A stretch of DNA of 64,000 bases from Acidimicrobiales bacterium. Lineage in GTDB: Bacteria > Actinomycetota > Acidimicrobiia > Acidimicrobiales > MedAcidi-G1. Shown piece by piece: positions 7,889 to 17,076 of the stretch. Each line of letters begins with the position of its first letter. Position 1 is the stretch's first letter. The stretch lies in the NCBI GenBank assembly GCA_014237715.1, contig JAAZZG010000001.1, positions 185,177 through 249,176 of the forward strand. The letters run 5' to 3'. A model generated the notes under the pieces. The model did no database searches, was not told the origin of the DNA, and saw nothing but the letters and a program-made list of their open reading frames with translations. A program made the position numbers and the translations under genes.

Positions 7889-8959
7889 TCAGGCGGCAGC
7901 GGCGATCCGTTGTAGGTGGGGGAGGACGTCGCTGGCGAAGCGTTCCATGGCCTCGAGGTGCTCGCCCTGGTGTTGGCCAAGGTTGGAACTCAGGATCAAT
8001 TCGTCGATGCCCGCCGCGGCGTACAGGGCCAGTCGGTCGACCATCTCGTCGGCCTGGCAGATGACCAGGTTCTCCTCGAGTTCTTCGATGCTCTGGTCGC
8101 GGGGGAGCTGTGCCACGTCACCGTGACTAACGATGCCCGGTCCGGTGAACACGTTGTCGAACCGGCTGTAGTAGTCGTGGGCCATCTGAACCATCCGCCG
8201 GGTCTCGGCCTCGGACCCGGTGCAGTACGCGACCCTTGACATCATGATTCGGAGGTGGCGCCCAGCGTCGCCCATCTCGGCCTTGGCCTCCTTGTGGGCG
8301 GCGACCTGGGCCTGGAACAACTCGGGCCGGCCGGCCAGCGGGGTGGTCTGGATGTCGAACCCCCGCTTCGTGCAGGCGGCAATCCCTGATGGATTCATGA
8401 CCGCCACCATCAGCTTCGGCATGGGTTGGGTCATGGGACGGGGCATCACGGTCATCGGTTCGAACCGGTAGTACTCGCCGTCCCATGAGACCTCCTCCTC
8501 GGTGAGTAGGGCGATGAGGACATCGAGGCTTTCGTCGAACTTGGCCTTGGATTCGACGATTGGGGTACCGAGGCGGGCCATCTCGTAGGCGAAGGCGCCA
8601 CGACCCACGCCGAGCACCAGTCGGCCGTCGGTGAGGATGTCGGCCTGGACGACCTCACCGGCGAACATTCGCATGTCGTGTAGCGGAAGGACGGCTACCG
8701 AGGTCACCAGTTCGAGGTGTTCGGTCTCGCATGCCAACTTGACCGCCATCTGCAACGGCGCCGGCATGAGCAGCACGTTGATGAGGTGGTGCTCGGGCAG
8801 CGTGACTCCCCGGTAGCCGAGGCGCTCGGCGGTCACGGCCTGCTCGACCATGTCGTCGAACAGGCGCTTACCCCCGTAGGAGGTATCCGGGTAGTAGCTG
8901 GAGAGAAAGTGGTTGGCTTCCACAGCGGAGAGTCTGACGCCGGGCAGCCCCGTTGCCAA
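7889..8959 (-). CDS. LLM-class flavin-dependent oxidoreductase (luciferase-like)
   Basis: A TIM-barrel flavin monooxygenase of the bacterial luciferase superfamily, up to 356 residues, expected to use reduced FMN and oxygen. Seen are L-P-E-H-H near residue 55, D-I-L-T-D-G-R-L-V-L-G-V-G-R-G (about 107-121), the conserved barrel strand of the family, and F-D-I-Q-T-T-P-L-A-G. The start is uncertain: TTG at 8959 is the longest frame, while GTG at 8923 would begin Met-Glu-Ala-Asn-His-Phe, closer to family starts. No flavin reductase gene lies nearby to supply FMNH2. Second gene of the minus-strand catabolic cluster. Confidence 0.82.
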   Translation of the reverse strand: MATGLPGVRLSAVEANHFLSSYYPDTSYGGKRLFDDMVEQAVTAERLGYRGVTLPEHHLINVLLMPAPLQMAVKLACETEHLELVTSVAVLPLHDMRMFAGEVVQADILTDGRLVLGVGRGAFAYEMARLGTPIVESKAKFDESLDVLIALLTEEEVSWDGEYYRFEPMTVMPRPMTQPMPKLMVAVMNPSGIAACTKRGFDIQTTPLAGRPELFQAQVAAHKEAKAEMGDAGRHLRIMMSRVAYCTGSEAETRRMVQMAHDYYSRFDNVFTGPGIVSHGDVAQLPRDQSIEELEENLVICQADEMVDRLALYAAAGIDELILSSNLGQHQGEHLEAMERFASDVLPHLQRIAAAA

Positions 8960-8997
8960 TCGGACGCTGTCCCCGAAGGTCGGTTTTCCCCCGAGGT

Positions 8998-10458
8998 TCA
9001 GTCGGTCAGGACGTAGGCGTCCATCTCGGGGGCGGCCATCCGAGCCTGGAACTCACGGAACGACCACGGCCAGACCATGGGCACCCCCCGGTCGTCCAGG
9101 TACCAGCTGTTGCAACCGGTGGCCCACACCGTCTTTCCGGCTGCCACCGTCCGGGCCTCCTCGTGGGCCTCGGTGGCGTCAGTTGACGGCGAGACCAGAC
9201 GGCACGTGCCGTCGGCAATCCGGTCAACCAGTTGGAGTACGTACTCCATCTGCAGTTCGGCCACCTCGATCAGAGAGAAATTTCCGACGGGACCGTTGGG
9301 GCCATTCAACATGAACAGGTTGGGCAGTCCCGGCACGGCGATTGAAAGGTAGGCCGTGGGCCGTTCGGCCCATGCTTCAGATAGGCGGTCGCCGATCGGT
9401 CCCACCACCTCCATGGGTCGCATGAAGCGGTCCACTCGGAAGCCGGTGGCCAGCACCAAGACGTCCAGTTCGTGGAGCACGCCGTCAGTGGTGCGGATTC
9501 CTCCCGCTTCGATCCGGTCGATGTCTGCGTCGACGAGACGGACGTGGGGTCGTTGGATGGCTTCGTAGAAGTCTCCGGAGATGACGAGTCGCTTGCAGGC
9601 GGCCCGATGGTCCGGGGTTAGCCGGGTCCGTAGGTCGACGTCGACCACTGTCTCGAGGTGGTCGCGGCAGAGTTCGGCGATGTGGGCGAGTATCGGGGAG
9701 TCGGCGTCAACCACGGCGTTGGCGAACCCGTCGGCGAATAGTTCGGAGATCTCGTCGTGGAGTCGGCGCTGTGAGTCGGGGTCGGCCCGGAAACCGGCCT
9801 TCTCCTCCTCGGTGTAAGCCGGATTGTCCTGCGGTAGCACCCACTGGGCCGACCTCTGGAAGAGGGTCAGTTCACCCACCCCGTCCACCACCGCGCCGAC
9901 CGTCTGGACCGCTGAAGAGCCGGTACCGATGATGCCGACCTTCCGGCCGTTCAGCAGAACCGATGCATCCCATCGGGCGGTGTGGACTAGGTCGCCGGCG
10001 AAGTCGTCCAGGCCTTTGAGGCCGGGAACGAACGGATGGTGGAGTACGCCGGTTGCCCCGATGACTACATCGGCCACGTCGGTTCGTCCTGAGGCGGTCC
10101 GGAGGTGCCATCGGTCGCCGTCGTGCTCGGCGTGGACGACCTCCTGGCCGTAGGTGATGGACCGTTCGACGTCGAAGCGTCGGGCCACGTCCTCTAGATA
10201 GGACTGAATCTCGGCCCCTGGTGAAAAGCGGTGCGTCCACTCGGGGTTAGGGGCGAACGAGTAGCTGTAGAGGATGGATGGCACGTCACACGCCACACCG
10301 GGGTAGTTGTTCTCCCTCCAGGTGCCGCCTAGGCGGTCAGCCTTCTCGTAGACGGCGATGTCTTCGAAGCCTCGATCCCGCAGGCGGATGACCGCCAGTA
10401 TCCCAGCCATTCCGGCACCGATTACCACGAAACGCAGTGGTCGGCGGCCGTCGGTCAT
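8998..10458 (-). CDS. Flavin-containing monooxygenase, Baeyer-Villiger type
   Basis: A 486-residue class B flavoprotein monooxygenase using FAD and NADPH. It has the first Rossmann motif V-I-G-A-G-M-A-G near residue 11, the Baeyer-Villiger fingerprint F-A-G-D-L-V-H-T-A-R-W-D near 150, and a second Rossmann motif I-I-G-T-G-S-S-A near 180. Such enzymes insert oxygen next to a ketone to give an ester or lactone. The ATG at 10458 is preferred over an upstream TTG because the nucleotide-binding strand follows directly. It heads the cluster with the luciferase-like monooxygenase, tautomerase and hydrolase. It is divergent from arfB with an 85-nt gap. Confidence 0.88.
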   Translation of the reverse strand: MTDGRRPLRFVVIGAGMAGILAVIRLRDRGFEDIAVYEKADRLGGTWRENNYPGVACDVPSILYSYSFAPNPEWTHRFSPGAEIQSYLEDVARRFDVERSITYGQEVVHAEHDGDRWHLRTASGRTDVADVVIGATGVLHHPFVPGLKGLDDFAGDLVHTARWDASVLLNGRKVGIIGTGSSAVQTVGAVVDGVGELTLFQRSAQWVLPQDNPAYTEEEKAGFRADPDSQRRLHDEISELFADGFANAVVDADSPILAHIAELCRDHLETVVDVDLRTRLTPDHRAACKRLVISGDFYEAIQRPHVRLVDADIDRIEAGGIRTTDGVLHELDVLVLATGFRVDRFMRPMEVVGPIGDRLSEAWAERPTAYLSIAVPGLPNLFMLNGPNGPVGNFSLIEVAELQMEYVLQLVDRIADGTCRLVSPSTDATEAHEEARTVAAGKTVWATGCNSWYLDDRGVPMVWPWSFREFQARMAAPEMDAYVLTD

Positions 10459-10531
10459 CGCCGGAGTCCAGCAGGATCGGACCGGCAAGGGCCAGTCGGC
10501 AGGATCCGCCAGCCGATGGCACGCCGGGCCG

Positions 10532-10537
10532 TAGCGT
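10532..10537 (+). promoter_or_regulatory. -10 box TAGCGT, leaderless start of arfB
   Basis: 6-nt gap to the GTG at 10544. Confidence 0.5.
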
Positions 10538-10543
10538 CGGAGC

Positions 10544-10960
10544 GTGGCCGACGGAGATCGAACGCTGTGGGCGGGTCCGGGTTGCCGGGTGCCGGCCGAG
10601 GAGGTGCGTTGGCGTTTCGGGCCGTCAGGTGGCCCCGGTGGTCAGCACGCCAACCGGGCCAACACCCGTGTGGAGGCCGAGCTGGACCTGACGTCAGCCC
10701 GGGGGATCGACGATCAGATCCGTGCCCGCCTTGTGCGTCGACTGGGGGCCACGGTGCGGGTGGTAGTCGACCGGCACCGCTCTCAGGTTCGGAACCGTGA
10801 GCGGGCACTCGACGAAATCGAGCGACGCCTGAAGGAGGCGCTGGTGGAACAGGCAGTACGCCGACCGACCCGGCCACGGCGTGGTGCGGTGGAGCGGCGC
10901 CTGGAAGCCAAACGCCAGCGTGGCGCCCGCAAGGCCGAACGCCGCGGCGGCTGGTCCTGA
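10544..10960 (+). CDS. arfB: Ribosome-rescue peptidyl-tRNA hydrolase ArfB
   Basis: A 138-residue release-factor-like protein that frees peptides from stalled ribosomes lacking a stop codon. It has the catalytic loop G-P-S-G-G-P-G-G-Q-H-A-N-R-A-N-T with Gly32-Gly33-Gln34, but none of the stop-codon-reading domains of RF1/RF2. The C-terminal third is rich in Arg/Lys (residues about 105-138), the tail that enters the empty mRNA channel. Length fits ArfB (YaeJ). GTG start with a -10 box 6 nt upstream; convergent with the amidase gene. Confidence 0.9.
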   Translation: MADGDRTLWAGPGCRVPAEEVRWRFGPSGGPGGQHANRANTRVEAELDLTSARGIDDQIRARLVRRLGATVRVVVDRHRSQVRNRERALDEIERRLKEALVEQAVRRPTRPRRGAVERRLEAKRQRGARKAERRGGWS

Positions 10961-10976
10961 TCACTCCGGACCGGAC

Positions 10977-12254
10977 CTAGGCGGGGTCCTGGGTCGGGGG
11001 GAGATTGGCCAGGAAGACCATGAGAGAGGTGGCCAACTTCTGAACCTCGGTGCGGGTCAGCCCGTAGGCCTCGGCCATGCGCACCAGGACGACTTGCTCT
11101 GCTTGATCCCATGTGACCGATTCGGTGACCGGACCGTAGGCATCAGGCCGGTCTTCTTCGGCCAACGGAACGACCGTCACTGCTCCGGGCAGGTCGCCCA
11201 GGAACTTCAACGTGTACACCCCGAAGCGGATTAGCCAGTCGACTGATCGGCCCATGGAGCGGGCGGTGGCTAGGAGGTCGGCGTGCTCGCTTGCGGTGAA
11301 GCCGGTGGTGATCTCGACCGGCTCGGTGTAGGTGATGTCCTCACAACCCCGGGCCGTGCCGGTTCCCGTGGTGTGCGGATCGTAGAATTCGGGCTTGAAA
11401 CCCGAACCGGGATCCTCGGTGGTTAGGAACCGGTCGATAGCCGTGGCGATGGCCTTCCCCTCAGCCTGTTGGATCTCCGGCAGGGCCAGCAATTGGGCCT
11501 CGGGCGGGTTGGACAGGTAGAGGCCCTCGACAATGGCTGACGGAATGCCGCGGGTCATCCTCAGCACTCCGTAGGTATCGGTGCGCTGCTCGCGCAGACG
11601 GGCCGATACTCCTTGGTGGTAAGTGCTGACCCACGGCACCCAGTAGCCGGTAAAGACGGCCTGGACCTCTTCGAACAACAGGCCAGCCAGGCGTTGCGAC
11701 TCCGGGACGTCGATCTGGTGGAATGCCTCGGTCCCTGGCATCTCGGATCGTTTGACCGCGCCCCCATTGTGGTGAATGGAGACGAACGCCCGCGGGTCGA
11801 GCGCTCGGGCGATTGCCGTCCGTTGACGGATGGGCATGTGGAGGTCGCGTCGCCTCGTCAGGGCCACCGTGTGGCCCATTTCCTCGAGGGCCAGCTTCGT
11901 GTGGAACGCCACTATGAGGTTTAGGTCTCGCTCGACAAGGCCGTTGGCCCCCACCGAACCGGTCTCGGGGCCGCCGTGACCGGGATCAAGCACCACGTCT
12001 ATTGGCGATGCTGCGTCGACGGGAACACCATCCTCGTAGACGACCTCACGGCCACACGTGCCACTTACCACCGTCGAGCCGGCGAACCGGCCCACTACGG
12101 GAAGCAGCACTTCGTCGGGGCCCTTCACGATCCTCGCCTCAGTCGAGCCGCCGCTCCCATTTCCGACGGCACCCGCTGGCACGGCACCTGCAAGGAGGGC
12201 CACGGCGGTCATGACCGCCAGCACGGTGACGCGGAGAGGGGGTCGACCGGGCAC
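10977..12254 (-). CDS. Secreted N-acetylmuramoyl-L-alanine amidase (Amidase_3)
   Basis: A 425-residue zinc amidase that cleaves the bond between MurNAc and the peptide stem of peptidoglycan. A signal peptide occupies about residues 1-29 (cleavage after A-G-A). The Amidase_3 domain spans about 84-270 with the zinc ligands visible in D-P-G-H-G-G, V-E-R-D-L-N and S-I-H-H-N-G, and the catalytic Glu in I-V-E-G-L-Y-L-S-N. About 155 further residues have no family I recognise. GTG start with TAGCGT 6 nt upstream. Probably acts in wall turnover or daughter-cell separation. Confidence 0.88.
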   Translation of the reverse strand: MPGRPPLRVTVLAVMTAVALLAGAVPAGAVGNGSGGSTEARIVKGPDEVLLPVVGRFAGSTVVSGTCGREVVYEDGVPVDAASPIDVVLDPGHGGPETGSVGANGLVERDLNLIVAFHTKLALEEMGHTVALTRRRDLHMPIRQRTAIARALDPRAFVSIHHNGGAVKRSEMPGTEAFHQIDVPESQRLAGLLFEEVQAVFTGYWVPWVSTYHQGVSARLREQRTDTYGVLRMTRGIPSAIVEGLYLSNPPEAQLLALPEIQQAEGKAIATAIDRFLTTEDPGSGFKPEFYDPHTTGTGTARGCEDITYTEPVEITTGFTASEHADLLATARSMGRSVDWLIRFGVYTLKFLGDLPGAVTVVPLAEEDRPDAYGPVTESVTWDQAEQVVLVRMAEAYGLTRTEVQKLATSLMVFLANLPPTQDPA

Positions 12255-12260
12255 GGTGTG

Positions 12261-12266
12261 ACGCTA
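12261..12266 (-). promoter_or_regulatory. -10 box TAGCGT, leaderless start of amidase gene
   Basis: Minus strand, 6-nt gap to the GTG at 12254. Confidence 0.5.
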
Positions 12267-12283
12267 GGGGACTGGGTTCCGGA

Positions 12284-12321
12284 CGCGGTACGACCCCGGC
12301 CAGGGTCGGGGTCGTACCGCG
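12284..12321 (-). terminator. 15-bp perfect hairpin after aceA
   Basis: Arms 12284-12298 and 12307-12321 are exact reverse complements around an 8-nt loop. The element sits between the aceA stop and the amidase promoter. There is no U-run, so it is a strong-stem terminator or an RNA-stability element rather than a classic intrinsic terminator. It could also insulate the amidase promoter. Confidence 0.6.
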
Positions 12322-12370
12322 CGTGGTGACTACGCCTGTGAGGGGCGCCGTCAGATGCCCAGTGCCGGTC

Positions 12371-13657
12371 CTAGAACTGCTCTTCCTCGGTGGAACCCTC
12401 GAGGGCCAGTGTCGAGGCGGTGCCACCGGAGATCACGGTGGCCACGTCGTCGAAGTAGCCGGCACCGACCTCTCGCTGGTGGCGGGTGGCCGTGTAGCCG
12501 TCGTCCTCCATGCCGAACTCGGCCTGCTGCAGGGCGACGTAGGCGGTCATGTCTGACTCCGTGTAGCCCTTGGCCAGTTCGAACGCCGAGGCGTTCAGGG
12601 CATGCCAGCCAGCCAAGGTGATGAACTGGAACTTGTAGCCCATCTTTCCGAGCTCGCTCTGGAACTTGGCGATCGTGTCGTCGTCTAGTGCCGACCTCCA
12701 GTTGAAGGAAGGCGAGCAGTTGTAGGCCAGCATTTTCCCGGGGAACTTGGCATGCACGGCGTCGGCGAACTCTTTGGCCTGGTCAAGGTCCGGCGTGCCG
12801 GTCTCACACCAGATGAGGTCGCTGTACGGGGCATAGGCCAACGCACGGGAAATCGGCGTGGCCATCCCCGGCTCGGTCCCAAAGAATCCTTCGGCGGTCC
12901 GTTCGCCGTTCAGGAAGGGCTTGTCGCGGTCGTCGACGTCGCTGGTGATGAGGTTTGCAGCCAGGGCATCGGTCCGGGCGATGAGGATGGACGGAACGCC
13001 GAGGACATCGGCGGCCAGACGGGCCGCGGTCAGGGTTCGTACGTGCTGCTGGGTGGGGATCAGGACCTTCCCACCCATGTGGCCACACTTCTTCTCCGAG
13101 GCCAACTGGTCCTCGAAGTGCACGCCTGCCGCTCCGGCTCGAAGCATTCGCTTCATGAGCTCGTAGACGTTGAGGGCACCACCGAAGCCGGCCTCGGCGT
13201 CGGCCACGATTGGAACCATCCAGTCCCGCAGCATCTCGCCCTTGTTCTCGGACCATTCGATCTGGTCGGCGCGACGTAGGGCGTTGTTGAGGCGCTCGAC
13301 GACGGCTGGCACCGAGTTGGACGGATAGAGGCTCTGGTCCGGGTACACCTGACCAGCGAGGTTGGCGTCACCGGCCACCTGCCAGCCCGACAGGTACAAC
13401 GCTGGAAGGCCACCCTTGACGTACTGGATGGCCTGACCGCCGGTCATGGCCCCCAGTGCATGGACGTAGTCCGTGTCGTGCATCTTCTCCCACAGCACCT
13501 CGGCACCGTGACGGGCGATTGAGCACTCGGGAAGGAAGGATCCACGCAGACGGACGACATCGGCCGCGGTGTAGTCGCGGACGGTGTCCTTCCAGCGTGG
13601 GTTCTCGTTCCAGTCCTTCTCCAGGGTTGCGACCTGGTCGTCGAAGGTGTTTCGCAT
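12371..13657 (-). CDS. aceA: Isocitrate lyase
   Basis: The first glyoxylate-shunt enzyme, splitting isocitrate into glyoxylate and succinate. The active-site motif K-K-C-G-H-M-G-G-K is present, and with the ATG at 13657 its cysteine is residue 191 in a 428-residue protein. This matches the numbering and length known for Mycobacterium tuberculosis Icl1. The family ending G-S-T-E-E-x-Q-F is also seen. An in-frame ATG at 13684 would add nine residues and is less likely. It lies downstream of malate synthase on the same strand, 120 nt away, with a tandem repeat in the gap. Needed for growth on acetate or fatty acids. Confidence 0.97.
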   Translation of the reverse strand: MRNTFDDQVATLEKDWNENPRWKDTVRDYTAADVVRLRGSFLPECSIARHGAEVLWEKMHDTDYVHALGAMTGGQAIQYVKGGLPALYLSGWQVAGDANLAGQVYPDQSLYPSNSVPAVVERLNNALRRADQIEWSENKGEMLRDWMVPIVADAEAGFGGALNVYELMKRMLRAGAAGVHFEDQLASEKKCGHMGGKVLIPTQQHVRTLTAARLAADVLGVPSILIARTDALAANLITSDVDDRDKPFLNGERTAEGFFGTEPGMATPISRALAYAPYSDLIWCETGTPDLDQAKEFADAVHAKFPGKMLAYNCSPSFNWRSALDDDTIAKFQSELGKMGYKFQFITLAGWHALNASAFELAKGYTESDMTAYVALQQAEFGMEDDGYTATRHQREVGAGYFDDVATVISGGTASTLALEGSTEEEQF

Positions 13658-13734
13658 CTCTAACTCGCTTTCGTGGAGGACCATCGGCGGGTGCCGGGGT
13701 CCGATCGGGATTTGGGTAGAGGGGTTGTCGGGAG

Positions 13735-13768
13735 GCGCCTGTCCGTAAGGGGCGCCTGCCCGTAAGGG
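13735..13768. repeat. 17-bp tandem direct repeat between aceB and aceA
   Basis: Two adjacent 17-bp units (13735-13751 and 13752-13768) differ at one base; each starts with the palindrome GGCGCC. They lie 9 nt beyond the aceB stop and about 80 nt upstream of aceA. They could be a protein-binding site for aceA control or a chance duplication. Confidence 0.7.
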
Positions 13769-13777
13769 ACCGGTTCG

Positions 13778-15364
13778 TCAGTCGAGGAGCTCGTAGGCGG
13801 GCAGGGTGAGGAACTCGATGAATTCCGAAGACAGGGCCACCTCCTCGAACACCGACCGGGCCTCGTCGAACGGCAACGCGTCGAATGTTTCGCTACCGAG
13901 GTCCTCGGCGATGGCTGCCATCTGGGCGTCGATCGTGGAGCGGACCAGCGCGGTGGTCACCGTGGTTCCATCTTCGAGGGCTCGGCTGTGGCGGATCCAC
14001 TGCCAGATCTGGGCTCGACTGATCTCGGCGGTGGCCGCATCTTCCATGAGATTGTTGATGGCCGCTGCGCCGCTACCGGACAACCAGGAGGCGAGGTAGC
14101 GAAGGCCGACGTACACGTTGGTCTCGAGGCCGGCCCGGGTGATCTGGCCGCCGGTTTCATCGACGGAGAGCAGGTCATCGCCGGTGACCCGGACGTCGGG
14201 TCGCTGACGATCAACCTGGTTGAGGCCTTGGCCCAGAATGGCGTTGAACTCGATTTCGGCCACCGTGACCAGGTCGGGGTGGGCCACCCACGTACCGTCG
14301 CAACCGTCGTTTGCTTCGCGCCGCTTGTCTTCCTTCACCTTGGTGAGGGCCTGGGCGGTGACCTCGGGGTCACGACGGTTGGGAATGAAGGCCGCCATCC
14401 CGCCAATGGCGTGGGCGCTCCGCTTGTGGCAGGTGGCCACCATGAGCTCGGTGTAGGCACGCATGAACGGCGTCGTCATGGTGACATCGGCCCGGTCGGG
14501 TAGGACGAATGCCGGGTCGGCGTTGAACTTTTTGGCCACTGAGAAGATGTAGTCCCAACGGCCGGCGTTCAGACCAGCCGAGTGTTCACGCAACTCATAG
14601 AGGATCTCGTCCATCTCGAATGCAGCGGTGATCGTCTCGATGAGCACGGTGGCCTTGATCGAACCGCGGGGCACGCCGAGGGCGTCTTGAGCGTGGCAGA
14701 ACACGTCATTCCAGAGCCGGGCCTCATGGTGGTTCTCGAGCTTCGGGAGGTAGAAGTACGGCGCTGTTCCGCGGTCGAGGGCCTCACGGACGTTGTGGAA
14801 GAAGATGAGGCCGAAGTCGACGAGACTGGCGGCCGCCGGGCGACCATCGACCTGCACGTGACGCTCGGGAAGATGCCAACCGCGGGGCCGGATGACCAGG
14901 GTGGCGATCTCGTCGTTGATGGCGTAGCTCTTGCCGTCGCGACGCAGCGTGAGGTCATGGCGGATGGCGTCACGAATGTTGACCTGGCCGTTGAGCATGT
15001 TGTCCCAGGTTGGGGAACTCGAATCTTCAAAATCAGCCATGAACACCCGAGCGCCGGAGTTCAGGGCATTAATCATCATTTTTCGCTCGGGCGGGCCGGT
15101 GATCTCGACGCGACGGTCGAGCAGGTCCTTGGGAGGCGCGGACACCGTCCACGTGCCAGACCGAATCTCGGCGGTCTCGGGCAGGAAGTCGGGTCGCAGA
15201 CCGGTGTCGAACTTCTCCTGACGGATACGCCGACTCCGAAGCAGCTCGATGCGACGGTCTCGGAAGGTTCGCACGAGGTCGCCCACGAAGGCGGTGGCTT
15301 CAGGCGTGAAGATCTCGTCACGGAGTTCGTGTTCGCTGATCTCGATGCCGTCCAAGTTGGTCAT
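13778..15364 (-). CDS. aceB: Malate synthase A
   Basis: Condenses glyoxylate with acetyl-CoA to malate, the second glyoxylate-shunt step. A 528-residue protein of the A isoform (the G isoform is about 720). Conserved marks include R-P-R-G-W-H-L, the [15 protein letters not shown] strand holding magnesium/glyoxylate ligands, [12 protein letters not shown] and M-A-A-F-I-P. The ATG at 15364 is chosen for its Shine-Dalgarno (AGGGAGC); the frame is open for another 15 codons upstream. Divergent from the RamB-like regulator gene, which suggests direct control. Confidence 0.96.
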   Translation of the reverse strand: MTNLDGIEISEHELRDEIFTPEATAFVGDLVRTFRDRRIELLRSRRIRQEKFDTGLRPDFLPETAEIRSGTWTVSAPPKDLLDRRVEITGPPERKMMINALNSGARVFMADFEDSSSPTWDNMLNGQVNIRDAIRHDLTLRRDGKSYAINDEIATLVIRPRGWHLPERHVQVDGRPAAASLVDFGLIFFHNVREALDRGTAPYFYLPKLENHHEARLWNDVFCHAQDALGVPRGSIKATVLIETITAAFEMDEILYELREHSAGLNAGRWDYIFSVAKKFNADPAFVLPDRADVTMTTPFMRAYTELMVATCHKRSAHAIGGMAAFIPNRRDPEVTAQALTKVKEDKRREANDGCDGTWVAHPDLVTVAEIEFNAILGQGLNQVDRQRPDVRVTGDDLLSVDETGGQITRAGLETNVYVGLRYLASWLSGSGAAAINNLMEDAATAEISRAQIWQWIRHSRALEDGTTVTTALVRSTIDAQMAAIAEDLGSETFDALPFDEARSVFEEVALSSEFIEFLTLPAYELLD

Positions 15365-15480
15365 GAAAGCTCCCTTCTGGACATGTTTGCCGATCGCCAC
15401 TCGCGGCAAGTTCCTCTGCTGGTGCGTCTCTTTCCATGAGTATCGAGGATCTTCGGCGCCGAGTTAGGGACGGCGCCGCG

Positions 15481-15492
15481 GGAAGATCTTCC
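15481..15492. promoter_or_regulatory. 12-bp perfect palindrome upstream of aceB
   Basis: GGAAGATCTTCC is its own reverse complement and sits in the 238-nt gap between aceB and the divergent regulator gene. A candidate regulator site; binding is inference. Confidence 0.45.
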
Positions 15493-15536
15493 AGCCTGTC
15501 ACTCAGCCCGAAAAAGTGAGAGAGTTCCGCTGGTTC

Positions 15537-15581
15537 GGTTCCGAATACCGGACACATTGGACAAGATGTCCGACCGGAACC
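15537..15581. promoter_or_regulatory. Nested dyad upstream of the RamB-like gene, candidate operator
   Basis: Inner arms CGGACA (15549-15554) and TGTCCG (15567-15572) lie 12 nt apart. Outer arms GGTTCCG (15537-15543) and CGGAACC (15575-15581) flank them. The two-tier symmetry just before the GTG at 15603 fits a dimeric repressor site, probably autoregulatory and possibly shared with aceB. Confidence 0.5.
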
Positions 15582-15602
15582 CGACTAGGGGGGAGATCAG
15601 TC

Positions 15603-17075
15603 GTGGGAACACAGGCCTTTGATCCGGTGGTGCTCGGTCACCGACTCCGCCACCTCCGTAGGGAGGCCGGCCTCACATTGGCCGTCCTCGGTGAGCGCAT
15701 CGGACGCCCGGCCTCCTACCTCTCCCAGGTCGAAAACGGCCGCATCGAACCCAAGCTGGGTGTACTCGGCGAGCTGGCCGACGCCCTCGGATGCACCACG
15801 GTGGAACTGTTGGACCCGACACCTCCAAGCCATCGTGCCGCACTCGAGATAGAGCTAGACCACCACCAGGGAGGGCAGTGGCGGACCACGCTTGAACTTC
15901 CCGAGGTCCGGGCCGGAGCTCGCCTCGATGACGACGTCTTAGAGACCCTGGTCGGGCTGTACCGGGCGCTGCCTGACGTTGAGGTCAGTCGTTCTGGTCT
16001 GGCGAACCTCGAGGCCGGTGATCGGGCCCGAATGGCCAACATCGCGCTGCGAACCGAGATGCGGGCCCGCGACAACTACTTCGCCGATATCGAACAACGG
16101 GCCGCCGAGGACCTTGCTGCCGCTGGCTACGGAGGAGAAGGACCACCCACCGAGAAGGACATGGTCGATCTGGCGGCTCACCACGGCTTCATCGTCGAAC
16201 GGGTCAAGGGGATGCCCCGAACCGCCCGCTCTGTGACCGACACCCGCCGCCGGGTCATCTACATCCCGCAACGCGATGATCTCAGCGTGCGGGCCGCCCG
16301 ATCGGTGGTCCTCCAGACATTGGGCCACTTCGCGCTTGAACACGCCGAGACCACCGACTTCGAGGGGTATTTGCGGCAGCGGATCGAGTCGAACTACTAC
16401 GCGGCAGCCACACTCATCCCCGAACAGGCCGCCGTAGGTTTCCTATCGGGGGCCAAGGACGGCCACGACCTCTCCATCGAGGACCTCAAGGAGCGTTATT
16501 ACGTCTCCTATGAGATGGCGGCCCACCGGTTCACCAACCTGGCGACCCGACATCTGGGCCTGTCGGTGCACTTCATCCGAACCGATCCCGAGGGGACAAT
16601 CACCAAGGCCTACGAAAACGACGGGTTGCGTTTCCCCGCGGATCCCGACGGTGGCCTGGAAGGGGCCCGCCTGGGCCGACAGTGGGGAGCCCGACAGGCG
16701 TGGGACGGTTCAGACCTCCTGCACTACCAGCACACGTCCATCGACTCCGGCGAATACTGGTGCGTGACCTACGTGGAGAACGCCACCGAACGAACTCCGT
16801 ACGCGGTGACCCTCGGGTGCCGGGCGACCGAAGCCGGTTTCTTCCGGGGTGGCGACACGCTGCGGCGGATCAACGCGACTGGTGAGGATGACCAGGCCGA
16901 ACCCGACCTGCTGCGGCGTTGGGATGGCGTGGCTTGGCCGTCGGCCTCGGAACGCAGTTTCGTGCTGACGGCCCTACCGTCGTCATCCAGGGAGTTCTCG
17001 CCGTTCCCAGGCATCGACCTGCTCGACGTCTACCGGTTCCTCGATCGTCAGGGCGGCACCGCTACAACTTCCTGA
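15603..17075 (+). CDS. ramB: RamB-like XRE regulator of acetate/short-chain fatty acid metabolism
   Basis: A 490-residue regulator of the ScfR/RamB type. An XRE helix-turn-helix occupies about residues 8-65 (R-L-R-H-L-R-R-E-A-G-L-T-L then S-Y-L-S-Q-V-E-N-G). An ImmA/IrrE-like middle region has L-G-H-F-A-L-E-H in place of a canonical HExxH. A C-terminal domain beginning near H-F-I-R-T-D-P-E-G corresponds to the short-chain fatty acyl regulator domain. RamB proteins control isocitrate lyase and acetate genes in corynebacteria and mycobacteria. The divergent position next to aceB-aceA supports the same job. The GTG at 15603 has GGGGGGAG before it; the frame extends upstream to 15516 but would run through the dyad. 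Confidence 0.85.
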   Translation: MGTQAFDPVVLGHRLRHLRREAGLTLAVLGERIGRPASYLSQVENGRIEPKLGVLGELADALGCTTVELLDPTPPSHRAALEIELDHHQGGQWRTTLELPEVRAGARLDDDVLETLVGLYRALPDVEVSRSGLANLEAGDRARMANIALRTEMRARDNYFADIEQRAAEDLAAAGYGGEGPPTEKDMVDLAAHHGFIVERVKGMPRTARSVTDTRRRVIYIPQRDDLSVRAARSVVLQTLGHFALEHAETTDFEGYLRQRIESNYYAAATLIPEQAAVGFLSGAKDGHDLSIEDLKERYYVSYEMAAHRFTNLATRHLGLSVHFIRTDPEGTITKAYENDGLRFPADPDGGLEGARLGRQWGARQAWDGSDLLHYQHTSIDSGEYWCVTYVENATERTPYAVTLGCRATEAGFFRGGDTLRRINATGEDDQAEPDLLRRWDGVAWPSASERSFVLTALPSSSREFSPFPGIDLLDVYRFLDRQGGTATTS

Positions 17076-17076
17076 A

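Noticed and set aside
15516-15602. Upstream ATG for the RamB-like gene
   Set aside because: It would translate the dyad operator region; the GTG at 15603 has a strong ribosome site and begins the HTH domain directly.
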